Below, in pieces: positions 1-8,182 of a DNA stretch of 15,788 bases. The position numbers were made by a program, and so were the translations under genes. The notes beneath the pieces were generated by a model that did no database searches, was not told the DNA's origin, and saw nothing but the letters and a program-made list of their open reading frames with translations. The number at the start of each line of letters is the position of its first letter. Positions within the stretch are counted from its first letter, which is position 1. Location of the stretch: positions 1 through 15,788 of the forward strand of contig JAOUKG010000005.1 in NCBI GenBank assembly GCA_029882725.1. The letters are read 5' to 3'. The stretch is from Cyclobacteriaceae bacterium (GTDB lineage: Bacteria > Bacteroidota > Bacteroidia > Cytophagales > Cyclobacteriaceae).

Positions 1-1
1 A

Positions 2-184
2 AAATTAATAGACGGCATTGTTAAAGAACCCTTAGGTGGAGCTCAGGCAGATCCTTTTGTTGCTTCTATGGAATTGAAAAAAGCAATAGTAGATAATGTG
101 GAAGAGTTGGAAAAACTAAAACCAGAGGAGAGAATCAATCAAAGAATTGATAAATTCTGTGCAATGGGTGTTTATAAGGAATAA
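2..184 (+). CDS. accA: Acetyl-CoA carboxylase carboxyltransferase subunit alpha, C-terminal end (partial)
   Basis: Only the last 60 codons are present; the gene begins left of the window and ends with TAA. The reading frame gives the family's C-terminal signature: an 'IVKEPLGGAQADP' stretch, then a charged helix ending in 'QRIDKFCAMGVYKE'. In AccA proteins this region follows the carboxyltransferase core. With AccD, AccA moves the carboxyl group from carboxybiotin to acetyl-CoA to form malonyl-CoA, the first committed step of fatty-acid synthesis in the cytoplasm. It converges on moaA with a gap of about 50 bases. Identification rests on the conserved tail only, but that tail is distinctive. 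Confidence 0.9.
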   Translation, partial: KLIDGIVKEPLGGAQADPFVASMELKKAIVDNVEELEKLKPEERINQRIDKFCAMGVYKE

Positions 185-213
185 AAAACCGAAACGAAAA
201 AGTAGAAAATAAG

Positions 214-233
214 AGTATAATTAGATTTATACT
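214..233. terminator. Small AT-rich hairpin between convergent accA and moaA
   Basis: AGTATAA (214-220) and TTATACT (227-233) form a perfect 7-bp stem with a 6-base loop, placed between two convergent stop codons. The stem is AT-rich and no long U tract follows it on either strand, so it would be weak. It is the only hairpin-like structure noticed in this 52-base gap. Confidence 0.25.
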
Positions 234-236
234 GAA

Positions 237-1238
237 TTACCCGCCAATCGTTGACATGGATTCTGAAACTTGAGAGCCGGATCTGTTTTTTTCGGCTTCA
301 AAACCATCTTTGGCCCGGGTGTTAAATGCAGTTTTAAACGCATTTTTTAATTCGTCGTTATTTGCCCCGGATCTAATCAACTCCCTGACATCGAGAACCC
401 CGCTATCGTATAAACAGGTTTTTAGAAGGCCTTGGGCCGTCATGCGGATTCTGTTACAGCTTCCGCAGAAGGTACGTGTATAAGCTGGAATAATTCCTAT
501 ATTGCTTTTAAAGCCAGGTATTTCATAAAGATTAGCTGTATTATGAGGCGGCGCAGGAATGTTTTTTATTTCAGGATGAAATTGTTGAATTTCCTGAAGT
601 ATTCTTTTATGATTCCAGGTGATTTTTCCGAACCGGGCTCCTTCACCATTGAATGGCATTTCTTCAATAAAACGAGTTTCTATATTTCTGTCTTTTGAAA
701 GGTTAACCAGGTCCAATATATCTTCTTCATTTTTACCTTCCATTACCACTGTATTGATTTTTACCTTGAAGTTTCTTTCAGTAAGTAAATTGAGTGTGTT
801 TTCAACAATTTTGAACTGATTTCTACGGGTAATTTCAAAAAACCTTTTTTCATTTAAGGTGTCCAGACTTAAGTTTACTGTAGTAATACCCAACCTTTCG
901 AGGTCGTCCAGGTATTGTGCAGTAAGTATTCCATTTGTTGTGATGTTTATTTGCTCCAGACCTTCTATTTTGGATAATTTTTCCAAAAAGGGAATTAAGT
1001 CTTTTCTTACAAAGGGTTCTCCACCGGTAATTCTAAGTTTTGTTATTCCTAATTCAGAAAGTACGGAAACTATTCTTTCCATTTCTTCATAGGTAAGTAA
1101 TTCAGATTTAGGTATGTAATTTATCCCCTCAGAAGGCATACAGTAAAAGCAGCGCAAATTGCACCTGTCCGTTACTGCGAGCCTGAGATAATTTACAGGA
1201 CGTCCGTGGTTATCATATAGGGTGGGCTTTTCCAACAT
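237..1238 (-). CDS. moaA: GTP 3',8-cyclase MoaA (radical SAM, molybdenum cofactor synthesis)
   Basis: MoaA converts GTP to 3',8-cyclo-GTP using radical S-adenosylmethionine chemistry; MoaC then makes cyclic pyranopterin monophosphate, the first molybdopterin intermediate. The 333-residue protein has the full family layout. The radical-SAM cluster motif CxxxCxxC is at C26, C30 and C33, a 'TGGEP' motif is at 71-75, and the second, substrate-binding Fe-S cluster ligands are C258, C261 and C275 (CxxC-x13-C). It ends in the conserved Gly-Gly tail, which is known to be needed for activity, so the gene looks complete. No other moa or moe genes are visible nearby. The start at 1238 gives the expected N-terminus, with 'NYLRLAVTDRCN' about 16 residues in. 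A TATTTTTG box lies 7 bases upstream, but no -33 element was found. Confidence 0.96.
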   Translation of the reverse strand: MLEKPTLYDNHGRPVNYLRLAVTDRCNLRCFYCMPSEGINYIPKSELLTYEEMERIVSVLSELGITKLRITGGEPFVRKDLIPFLEKLSKIEGLEQINITTNGILTAQYLDDLERLGITTVNLSLDTLNEKRFFEITRRNQFKIVENTLNLLTERNFKVKINTVVMEGKNEEDILDLVNLSKDRNIETRFIEEMPFNGEGARFGKITWNHKRILQEIQQFHPEIKNIPAPPHNTANLYEIPGFKSNIGIIPAYTRTFCGSCNRIRMTAQGLLKTCLYDSGVLDVRELIRSGANNDELKNAFKTAFNTRAKDGFEAEKNRSGSQVSESMSTIGG

Positions 1239-1412
1239 CTAATTTCAAAAATAGGAAATAACCTTCATGTATTATAGCTCTTTTTGAACAAATAAAATTC
1301 TTTTTCATTTCCATGGATTGGTTCGCTCATCGGTCCGATTCCTTATGAAAATTTAAAATAGGCATAAAAAAATAATTAATTTGGTTGAATCCTTCATTTT
1401 GGCAGTAAAAAA

Positions 1413-1982
1413 TTAAGGACTGGCTTGAATAAATCTTTTTGCTGTGGAATAAACTAAAAAGGCGGCTCCAATTCCAATAAGCATACCTGCTAAAATGTCT
1501 CCGGGATAATGCACTCCTAAATAGATCCTTGAATAAGAAACCACGAAGGCCCATAAAAATAAAAGGGAGGTGTATTTCATTTTTCTTCTTAACAATAAAA
1601 AGAAAAATGTGGCCAGGGCAAAAGTGTTTGCCGAATGCGAGGATGCAAATCCATAGATACCTCCTCGGTAGTTATTCACAATATGAACCTGCTCTTGTAA
1701 ATCGGGGTTTCTACTGGGGCGTAATCGTTCTACGGTGGGTTTTAATATGCCACTTGCTGTAAAATCGGCTATCCCAACACTTATACCAATGCATAATACC
1801 CAAATGAGGGTCTTTTTTTTGTAAAATTTATAAATCAGGTATATCAGAAACAGGTAAAATGGGACCCAAATAAGTTTCCCCGAAAGGGCAAAAAAGAGTG
1901 TGTCGAAAAATGGCGAATGTATTTCATTCAACTTAAGAAAAAGGTCTTTATCAATTTGATCAAGCCAGGCTATGAAGTCCAT
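1413..1982 (-). CDS. PAP2-family membrane phosphatase (undecaprenyl-pyrophosphatase-like)
   Basis: The 189-residue protein has several hydrophobic membrane-spanning segments (about 26-53, 58-80, 118-132, 136-151 and 163-178) and the three PAP2 signature blocks. These are K81-x6-R88-P89, then S114-S115-H116 with the catalytic histidine (the variant 'ASSHSANTFA' in place of PSGH), then S151-R152-x5-H158-x3-D162. PAP2 enzymes hydrolyse lipid phosphates or pyrophosphates at the membrane; small bacterial ones often recycle undecaprenyl pyrophosphate or act on phosphatidylglycerol phosphate. The substrate cannot be read from sequence. Its start codon lies inside hemF (13-base overlap, 1970-1982), which implies translational coupling. 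Nothing recognisable follows before moaA, 174 bases away. Confidence 0.9.
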   Translation of the reverse strand: MDFIAWLDQIDKDLFLKLNEIHSPFFDTLFFALSGKLIWVPFYLFLIYLIYKFYKKKTLIWVLCIGISVGIADFTASGILKPTVERLRPSRNPDLQEQVHIVNNYRGGIYGFASSHSANTFALATFFFLLLRRKMKYTSLLFLWAFVVSYSRIYLGVHYPGDILAGMLIGIGAAFLVYSTAKRFIQASP

Positions 1983-2866
1983 TCTCTTGTGTTTTTTAAC
2001 ATTTCAAGTGTTTTTTCTTCCTCCGAACCTTGTTCAGCCTGGTAATTATAGGTCCATCCGGCTGTTTCCGGAAGGCTCATCAATATAGACTCTACACGGC
2101 CGTCTGTGTCTAAACCAAATTTAGTTCCTCGATCGTAAACAAGATTAAATTCAACGTATCGGCCCCGCCTTAGTAATTGCCATTGTTTTTCCTTTTCTCC
2201 AAAAACCGTGTTTTTCTTTCTTTTTGCAAGTTTTGTGTAGATGGGGGCAAATGTATCTCCAATTTCTTTTACAAAATCAAAGAGTTCTTCTTTGGATTTG
2301 CCTCTTTTATGATTGAGGTGATCAAAGAAAATACCTCCTATACCTCGGGTTTCTTTTCGGTGCTTGATGTAGAAATAATCGTCGGCCCATTTTTTAAATT
2401 CCGGGTAGTAAGTAGGGTCATGCTTATCACAAGCCATTTTTAATTCCCTGTGAAAGAGTGCCGCTTCAAAATCTTCGATATAGTGCGGTGTAAGGTCAAT
2501 ACCTCCTCCAAACCACCAAGTGGAGTCCGACATTTCGAAGTATCGCACATTCATGTGTATAATAGGCACAAACGGGTTTTTGGGATGTAATACGATAGAT
2601 ACTCCCGTAGCGAAAAAATCAGATTCAGGAAGGTTCATGGCTTCTTTGATTTTATCGGGAGTTTTGCCAAAAACAGCAGAGAAGTTAACCCCTCCTTTTT
2701 CAATGACATCTCCATTGCTTAGAATCCTTGTTCTTCCGCCTCCACCTCCGGGCCGTTCCCAAAGGTCTTGTTGAAATTTTGATTTCCCATCCAATTCTTC
2801 CAAAGAATTACATATCCTATCCTGTAATCCTTTAAACCAATCTGCTATATCTTGTTTGTCTATCAT
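1970..2866 (-). CDS. hemF: Oxygen-dependent coproporphyrinogen III oxidase
   Basis: HemF performs the aerobic oxidative decarboxylation of coproporphyrinogen III to protoporphyrinogen IX in haem synthesis. At 298 residues it matches the usual length. Visible family blocks are a Gly-rich 'ERPGGGGGRTR' (37-47), 'GVSIVLHPKNPFVP' with H94, 'HMNVRYF' with H104, 'WWFGGGIDLTP' (117-127), and a C-terminal 'RRGRYVEFNL...RVESILMSLP' block. It indicates an organism that makes haem with oxygen present. It is the first gene of a two-gene unit with the PAP2 phosphatase and is divergent from the E1 dehydrogenase gene. The start codon lies only 5 bases beyond a TATTTTTG box, so the transcript could be leaderless. 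No Shine-Dalgarno sequence is evident. Confidence 0.97.
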   Translation of the reverse strand: MIDKQDIADWFKGLQDRICNSLEELDGKSKFQQDLWERPGGGGGRTRILSNGDVIEKGGVNFSAVFGKTPDKIKEAMNLPESDFFATGVSIVLHPKNPFVPIIHMNVRYFEMSDSTWWFGGGIDLTPHYIEDFEAALFHRELKMACDKHDPTYYPEFKKWADDYFYIKHRKETRGIGGIFFDHLNHKRGKSKEELFDFVKEIGDTFAPIYTKLAKRKKNTVFGEKEKQWQLLRRGRYVEFNLVYDRGTKFGLDTDGRVESILMSLPETAGWTYNYQAEQGSEEEKTLEMLKNTREWTS

Positions 2867-2871
2867 GTTCC

Positions 2872-2903
2872 CAAAAATATAATATTTTTTTAACTATCAG
2901 CAA
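2872..2903 (-). promoter_or_regulatory. Candidate hemF promoter (TTG / TATTTTTG)
   Basis: On the minus strand TATTTTTG (2872-2879) matches the Bacteroidota -7 consensus TAnnTTTG, and a TTG (2901-2903) lies 21 bases upstream as a -33 element. The -7 box is only 5 bases from the hemF ATG. If it is used, transcription would start at or beside the start codon. The region is AT-rich, so a chance match is possible. Confidence 0.4.
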
Positions 2904-2980
2904 CCCTATACAAATTATGAAATTCAATGAATAAGTCAGGTTAATTTTATAAATTGCAAATGCTAAATAAGTAAGTAAAT

Positions 2981-5056
2981 ATGCCCGGGGGAACTGAGAT
3001 CAGTAATAAGATTAAAGTAAGTTCTGTCTATTTTCGTGCTCTTGAATTAATGTTCAAAGCAAGGAAAATGGCCGATTTGTATGAGGAGCATAAAGATTTG
3101 TGTGGCCGTTATGTGCACAGTACCTCCAAAGGCCATGAGGCCATTCAATTGGCGGCCGCTTTTCAATTGAATGAACATGACTGCGCTGCTCCGTATTATC
3201 GCGATGATAGCATGCTTTTGGGATTTGGTTTAACTCCTTATGAGTTGATGCTTCAGCTTCTGGCTAAAAAAGACGATCCTTTTTCCGGGGGAAGAACTTA
3301 CTATTCCCACCCATCGGTAAAGCGCAAGGGTTTTCCCTTAATACCTCATCAAAGTTCTGCAACAGGAATGCAGGCTATCCCTGCAACAGGCATGGCTCAG
3401 GGAATAAAATACCTCGATGAGGTTATCAATAAAAAGAACTCAAAAAGAATTGTATTGTGTTCCATTGGCGATGGAGCTGTTACTGAAGGAGAAGTTTCAG
3501 AGGCTTTTCAAATGGCTGTATTGAAAAAATTACCCATTCTATATCTGGTTCAGGATAATCACTGGGGCATTTCTGCTTCACGTAATGAAATGAGGGCCAT
3601 GGATGCCTATGAATTTGCCTCAGGATTTAAGGGTATGAAAAGGATCAGGGTCGATGGTTCCGATTTTGAGAAGAGCTATAAAGATTTAAAAAATGTAGTG
3701 GCCGATATTAGAAATAACAGGGTCCCCTACATTGTTCATGCCGAATGCCCGTTAATGGGGCATCATACTTCGGGTGTTAGAAGGGAATGGTATAGAAGTG
3801 AACAGAATATTGCGAAGCATAATATGTATGACCCTCTTTTGATATTAAAAGGGTATTTACAAGATCAGGGAGTTGAGGAAGAAGAAATTAATGAAATTCA
3901 ATACAAAGCAGAAAAGTCAGTTTTTAAAGATTTTGAAAAAGCCAAAAATGCTCCTGATCCTGATGTTGCTGATTTCAATAAACATGTTTTTGCACCTACC
4001 AAAATAATTGAGGAAAGGGGAATTCGGGTTCCTGAAAAGGGCGAAAAGATTGTGATGGTCGATGCAGCCTTACATGCTGTAAATGAAATATTAACTAAAC
4101 ATCCTGAGGCACTATTATACGGAGAGGACGTAGGGCTACGGTTAGGAGGGGTTTTTAGGGAGGCAGCTACTCTTGCAATGAAATTTGGTAAAGAGAGGGT
4201 ATTCAATACACCTATACAGGAAGGGTATATTATTGGAAGTACTGTTGGAATGAGTGCTGTGGGATTAAAACCTATGGTTGAGGTTCAATTTGCCGATTAT
4301 ATATGGCCTGGAATTAATCAGCTTGTTGAAGAATTAAGTAAAAGTTGTTATTTATCCAACGGTCTTTTTCCTGTTCAGTCGTTAATTCGTGTGCCTATTG
4401 GGGCGTATGGTGGGGGAGGGCCTTACCACAGTGGAAGTATAGAAAGTACTCTTGCCACAATAAGAGGTATAAAAGTGGTGTATCCTTCCAATGCTGCCGA
4501 TATGAAGGGATTGATGAAGGCTGCTTTTTATGATCCTAATCCTGTGGTTATGCTTGAGCACAAAGGGTTATATTGGTCGAAAGTAAAAGGAACTGAACGG
4601 GCTAAATCTATTGAGCCGGATGAAGATTACATCATTCCTCTTGGAAAGGGGAATATCGTGCAATGGGCCAATTCTACAGAAGTGGAAAGTGGTAATTCAA
4701 TATTAATTATCACCTGGGGTATGGGGGTTCACTGGTCATTAAATGCAGGTGAAAATGAAAAAACTGAAATTTTAGACCTTAGAACAATTAATCCTGTAGA
4801 TTGGGATTTGATCACTGAACGAGCCAAAGTGCATAATAAGGTACTTATTATTACTGAAGAACCCGTGATGAACAGTTTTGCGGAATCCCTGGCCGGGCGA
4901 ATTTCTATTGAAATGTTCAAGTATTTGGATGCACCAGTAATGACTTTGGGGGCAGAAAGTCTCCCTGCCATTCCTTTGAATCGTGATTTGGAAGCCACAA
5001 TGTTACCCAATGCAAACAAAGTGCTTCAAAAGATACATGAATTGTTGAATTACTAA
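2981..5056 (+). CDS. Fused alpha-beta E1 component of a thiamine-dependent 2-oxoacid dehydrogenase
   Basis: This 691-residue single chain joins E1 alpha (about 15-330) to E1 beta (about 345-690). The alpha part carries the thiamine-diphosphate motif, starting GDG (163-165) and ending with N193, plus 'PYYRDD' (71-76) and the phosphorylation-loop-like 'HHTSGVRREWYRS'. The beta part has 'LYGEDVG' (379-385), a 'PIQEG' block with E414, and 'GGGGPYHSGSIES' with H483. The enzyme decarboxylates a 2-oxoacid and passes the acyl group to a lipoyl E2. Within Bacteroidota, fused proteins of this type are usually called 2-oxoisovalerate (branched-chain) dehydrogenase, but a pyruvate-type substrate cannot be excluded. 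No E2 or E3 gene is visible here. The start at 2981 is the only Met before the conserved 'RALELMFKARKMAD' helix; a GTAAGTAAAT stretch precedes it in place of a ribosome-binding site. Confidence 0.93.
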   Translation: MPGGTEISNKIKVSSVYFRALELMFKARKMADLYEEHKDLCGRYVHSTSKGHEAIQLAAAFQLNEHDCAAPYYRDDSMLLGFGLTPYELMLQLLAKKDDPFSGGRTYYSHPSVKRKGFPLIPHQSSATGMQAIPATGMAQGIKYLDEVINKKNSKRIVLCSIGDGAVTEGEVSEAFQMAVLKKLPILYLVQDNHWGISASRNEMRAMDAYEFASGFKGMKRIRVDGSDFEKSYKDLKNVVADIRNNRVPYIVHAECPLMGHHTSGVRREWYRSEQNIAKHNMYDPLLILKGYLQDQGVEEEEINEIQYKAEKSVFKDFEKAKNAPDPDVADFNKHVFAPTKIIEERGIRVPEKGEKIVMVDAALHAVNEILTKHPEALLYGEDVGLRLGGVFREAATLAMKFGKERVFNTPIQEGYIIGSTVGMSAVGLKPMVEVQFADYIWPGINQLVEELSKSCYLSNGLFPVQSLIRVPIGAYGGGGPYHSGSIESTLATIRGIKVVYPSNAADMKGLMKAAFYDPNPVVMLEHKGLYWSKVKGTERAKSIEPDEDYIIPLGKGNIVQWANSTEVESGNSILIITWGMGVHWSLNAGENEKTEILDLRTINPVDWDLITERAKVHNKVLIITEEPVMNSFAESLAGRISIEMFKYLDAPVMTLGAESLPAIPLNRDLEATMLPNANKVLQKIHELLNY

Positions 5057-5065
5057 CAGCCCGGA

Positions 5066-5515
5066 TTATTCCAGAATTTGTGCTGTATGATCTTTCGTTT
5101 TTACCTTTTCAATAATATTTTCAATGGTGCCACTCTCATCTATTATGAATGTAACTCGATTGGTACCCATGTATTTTCTTCCATACATGCTCTTCTCAAT
5201 CCAGGTGCCGTATTTCTCGTGAATTTCCTTTTCGGTATCGGCTAACAACCTAAATGGCAGACTTTGTTTTTCTATAAATTTTAGATGTGATTTTTCACTG
5301 TCAGTGCTAACTCCCAAAATTTCATATCCTTTGGATTTAAAGAGATCATAATTGTCTCTTAGATTACAAGCTTCAGCAGTACATCCCGGAGTGCTGTCTT
5401 TCGGATAAAAGAAGAGGACAATCTTTTTTCCTTTAAAATCAGAAAGACTTGTAGGATTTCCATTTTCATCGTTTACTTTAAAATCGGGTGCTTTGTCTCC
5501 TGCTTGTAATGCCAT
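5066..5515 (-). CDS. bcp: Thiol peroxidase, BCP/PrxQ-type peroxiredoxin
   Basis: The protein reduces peroxides using a cysteine pair recycled by thioredoxin. From the chosen start (MALQAGDKAPDF) it is 149 residues. The peroxidatic cysteine C45 sits in 'DSTPGCTAEAC' and the resolving cysteine is C50, the spacing and numbering of the two-cysteine BCP class. The frame is open upstream to an ATG at 5557, but that would overlap the M23 peptidase gene and add 14 unconserved residues. The start at 5515, 4 bases after the upstream stop, is preferred. It is the last gene of the FAH-M23-bcp operon and converges on the E1 gene with 9 bases between stop codons. Its link to the M23 peptidase is probably transcriptional only. 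Confidence 0.95.
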   Translation of the reverse strand: MALQAGDKAPDFKVNDENGNPTSLSDFKGKKIVLFFYPKDSTPGCTAEACNLRDNYDLFKSKGYEILGVSTDSEKSHLKFIEKQSLPFRLLADTEKEIHEKYGTWIEKSMYGRKYMGTNRVTFIIDESGTIENIIEKVKTKDHTAQILE

Positions 5516-5519
5516 AATT

Positions 5520-7403
5520 TTATAATTTGTATTTGAAAATTTGTTTGTTGCCTTCATTGTCGGTTACTTCCAACAGCAGGTTGCCCGAAATAGTTTGAGT
5601 CCCGGCAGGAAATTCCGACCAAATCTTGTTGTTTTTTGGGTCATAATGCATCAATATCCATTTTCCATTTATGGTAAGTTGATATCTGTCTATTCCGGAA
5701 AGTTCATCCTGAATATTGAATTCAAGTTTTTTTGAATTTAAAGTCAAGGGTTGTATTTCAGGGGGTGTAACATCCTGTACCAACGTGTATGTGCCGAAAA
5801 ACCGGGTATTGAAACTTACCTTTCCCAGGTTCCAACTTCCTCCCTGATAATAGAGGTTCCCTTTTTCATCTGTTGAGTAAACCGACCATTTTTCTCCAGA
5901 ATACACTTTTTCTGGTTTTAGAGTAACTCTAATTGAATTCTTTAATGGTGTATATATGGATCCTATTGAAAATAGTTCCCTATCCGACTCGGTTGAGTCA
6001 ACAATGTATTCAGTTTGTAAATAAAGGGTGTCGAATAAATCATTGCTACCAAAACTGATGTCCAGATATTCCCCGTAGTATTTATATTCCCTGTTTGGAG
6101 GTATCATGTCTTTGAAATTAGTCCTCATAACATATCCATTAAATGAAACAGAATCGGGCAACCTCTTTTTTAAATCAATGAGGTATTCAGATGAAAGAGC
6201 ACCTTCTAAATAGGGTAGGCTATTATTGTTTTTTCCACTATAAAATACATGCGCAGGAACTTCCGTTTCATTTTGGGCTTTGAGGGTTACTATCTTTAGG
6301 GTGTTATCTGTAACTTCCAGGTAGGGTAAATTCACCGGTTTTACTTTAGTAGAAGTAGCGGTGGTTGTTACTATTTGTAATTCAGTTTCATTACCATAGG
6401 GGTCTGTGAACTGAGCCCAAAGACTATCCGAATTGGAAATTGCATAAATAAATCCTTTTCCTGGTGAATTTTTATAAAAATCCAAATCGTTGCCATCGTC
6501 TATATACAACTTATGAAAGCGCTCTCCCTGATCTACTTGTGCAGTGTAATTATAATAAGTGTAAATAGATCGTTGATTGTCAAAAGATAATTTATCTATA
6601 GCACTTTTATAAATAGGGGTTCCGTTTTGATGTAATTCTATGGAGTAAATTCCACACAGGTTTCGATAACCGTTCAGTTTGTCGTAACCTAGTACTTCAA
6701 GGCCCACTTTTCCTTCCAATGAAATTGGCAATTTAGGGAAATAGACATTTCCTTTTTTATAAACCTCAAATTCAAATCTTCCAAATTGCCCATTAATCCG
6801 GGCATTGATATCCAGGGTTTTAAAAGCGATCTTATAAATAACAGGGTCCGTAGTATCGGTTATTTCAGAAAATCTTGCTTTTAAAGAGCTTAGTGGTTTT
6901 TGATTTCCATCGCGTAAATCCCAATGCAAGTGGGGCCCTGCTGAAGAGCCTGAATTTCCTGAAAAGGCAATAATTTCTCCTTTTTTTACCGGAAACATGC
7001 TTTTGGTAGGGTATCTGTTTAGCGAAAATGTTTTGTTTTTATACTGTTCCTGAAGAACGTAGGCGGCAATTTTATCATTAAACCGTTGAAGGTGACCATA
7101 AACTGTAGTATATCCATTGGGGTGTTTAATGTACAATGCAAGTCCATAACCAGTTGGGCTTACACTTACTCTTGATATATAGCCATCAAAAGAAGCATGC
7201 ACGGGTAATCCCTCAACTCCGTCTGTCTTAATATCAAGGCCTGTATGGAAGTGTGAACTCCTCAGTTCACCTACAGTACCGGCAAGCCCATTTGGTTTTC
7301 CTGGTTTAATGGGGAAAGTAAAATCACTAAGGGAAGTCTGACCTTTGGTATTGTAAAAAAGCAATATTAATATGTAAAGAATTGTATTTTTTTTATTTAA
7401 CAT
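5520..7403 (-). CDS. Secreted M23-family (LytM-type) metallopeptidase
   Basis: This 627-residue protein starts with an N-terminal signal sequence (positively charged residues, then hydrophobic 8-17), so it should be exported. The M23 peptidase domain spans about 45-170. Zinc ligands and catalytic residues are H53 and D57 in 'HFHTGLDI', H104 in 'VYGHL', and H158-x-H160 in 'GPHLHWDLRD'. All positions are present, so it should be an active zinc peptidase, most likely cutting peptidoglycan cross-links. The roughly 450-residue remainder has no motif I recognise. It is rich in beta-strand-like Tyr/Thr/Asn sequence and may hold Ig-like or carbohydrate-binding-like folds. It overlaps the preceding FAH gene by 11 bases and is followed 4 bases later by bcp. 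Confidence 0.9.
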   Translation of the reverse strand: MLNKKNTILYILILLFYNTKGQTSLSDFTFPIKPGKPNGLAGTVGELRSSHFHTGLDIKTDGVEGLPVHASFDGYISRVSVSPTGYGLALYIKHPNGYTTVYGHLQRFNDKIAAYVLQEQYKNKTFSLNRYPTKSMFPVKKGEIIAFSGNSGSSAGPHLHWDLRDGNQKPLSSLKARFSEITDTTDPVIYKIAFKTLDINARINGQFGRFEFEVYKKGNVYFPKLPISLEGKVGLEVLGYDKLNGYRNLCGIYSIELHQNGTPIYKSAIDKLSFDNQRSIYTYYNYTAQVDQGERFHKLYIDDGNDLDFYKNSPGKGFIYAISNSDSLWAQFTDPYGNETELQIVTTTATSTKVKPVNLPYLEVTDNTLKIVTLKAQNETEVPAHVFYSGKNNNSLPYLEGALSSEYLIDLKKRLPDSVSFNGYVMRTNFKDMIPPNREYKYYGEYLDISFGSNDLFDTLYLQTEYIVDSTESDRELFSIGSIYTPLKNSIRVTLKPEKVYSGEKWSVYSTDEKGNLYYQGGSWNLGKVSFNTRFFGTYTLVQDVTPPEIQPLTLNSKKLEFNIQDELSGIDRYQLTINGKWILMHYDPKNNKIWSEFPAGTQTISGNLLLEVTDNEGNKQIFKYKL

Positions 7404-8004
7404 TTACTTCTAACATTTTTTTATCTTCAATATATCCGGTTAATACATCACCTATCTGTACAGGTCCCACTCCCTTTGGCGTTCCGGTGAAAATGAGATC
7501 GCCTTTTTTCAGGGTAAAATATTTAGAAACAAAGGAAACAATGTAGTCGAAGGAAAAAAGCATAAGGGAGGTATTTCCTTCTTGTTTGGTTTCCCCATTT
7601 TGTTTCAATGAAAAGTTGAGGTTTTTAAGATCTTCAATTTCACTTAATGAAATAAAATTTGAGATGGGGCCCGATCCATCAAATCCCTTTGCCAGATCCC
7701 AGGGGAGTCTTTTTTCTTTTAATTTATTTTGAAGATCCCTTGCTGTAAAATCAATTCCCAAAGCCAGGGCATCATAATATTTGTGCGCAAAACGTTCTTC
7801 AATATTCTTTCCTGCCTGGCAAATTCTGATTACTATTTCTACCTCAAAATGGATATCTTTTGAAAAATCAGGATAAAAGAAAGGGGCATTTTTTTTAATA
7901 AGCGCCGTTTCTGGTTTCGTGAAGATTACAGGTTCATCGGGTCTTTCATTTTGAAGTTCCGAAATATGATCTGCATAATTTCGTCCTACAGCAAATACTT
8001 TCAT
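7393..8004 (-). CDS. Fumarylacetoacetate-hydrolase (FAH) family protein
   Basis: At 203 residues this matches the short, single-domain FAH proteins (acylpyruvase / oxaloacetate decarboxylase FAHD1-like, YcgM-like). It begins with the characteristic 'VGRNYADH' and has metal ligands E54 and E56 in 'HFEVEIV' and D85 in 'ALGIDFTARD'. It also has K106 in the 'AKGFDGSGP' block and the 'TGTPKGVGP' loop (173-181). Such enzymes cleave C-C bonds of 3-acylpyruvates or decarboxylate oxaloacetate with Mg2+ or Mn2+; the exact substrate is not readable. It is the first gene of the operon with the M23 peptidase and bcp, and is divergent from the M48 lipoprotein gene. Confidence 0.9.
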   Translation of the reverse strand: MKVFAVGRNYADHISELQNERPDEPVIFTKPETALIKKNAPFFYPDFSKDIHFEVEIVIRICQAGKNIEERFAHKYYDALALGIDFTARDLQNKLKEKRLPWDLAKGFDGSGPISNFISLSEIEDLKNLNFSLKQNGETKQEGNTSLMLFSFDYIVSFVSKYFTLKKGDLIFTGTPKGVGPVQIGDVLTGYIEDKKMLEVNVK

Positions 8005-8034
8005 GTCTTTTAAGTTAAGTCGTCATAAGATGCA

Positions 8035-8042
8035 CAAAAATA
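8035..8042 (-). promoter_or_regulatory. Candidate -7 box for the FAH-M23-bcp operon
   Basis: TATTTTTG on the minus strand matches TAnnTTTG and lies 30 bases before the FAH start codon, a normal leader length. No TTG was found 19-21 bases further upstream, so the promoter is incomplete by consensus. Confidence 0.35.
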
Positions 8043-8132
8043 AGTTATTGTTGGCGGTACTACTATAAAAATCGGACAGAAGGTTCTATTTTTTTAGCTG
8101 AAAGAAAATCATTTTAATTCACCGAATACTCG

Positions 8133-8175
8133 TACTTTTGTGGCTCGGTTTATGATATTATTTTTTTTACTTTTG
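8133..8175 (+). promoter_or_regulatory. Two candidate -7 boxes before the M48 protease gene
   Basis: The exact octamer TACTTTTG occurs at 8133-8140 and again at 8168-8175, both matching TAnnTTTG. Either would give a leader of roughly 50-85 bases that includes the tandem repeat. No TTG -33 element sits at the 19-21 base spacing for either copy. Confidence 0.4.
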
Positions 8176-8182
8176 AAAATAG

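Noticed and set aside
1327..1554. 75-codon minus-strand open frame overlapping the PAP2 gene
   Set aside because: Most of it is an alternative frame of the PAP2 coding sequence, and the tail outside that gene shows no conserved motif. I see nothing else in the 1239-1412 gap.
1630..1645. PAP2 phosphatase judged inactive because PSGH is replaced by ASSHSA
   Set aside because: The catalytic histidine H116 is kept, and SSH-type variants are common in related membrane PAP2 proteins; the other two motifs are intact.
2981..5056. E1 gene as an artificial or frameshift-created fusion of two genes
   Set aside because: The frame is continuous, the linker region (about 330-350) is smooth, and fused alpha-beta E1 proteins are a known arrangement in Bacteroidota.
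5516..5557. Longer N-terminus for bcp starting at 5557
   Set aside because: It would add 14 unconserved residues and overlap the M23 gene. The start at 5515 matches the family N-terminus and gives the usual C45/C50 numbering.
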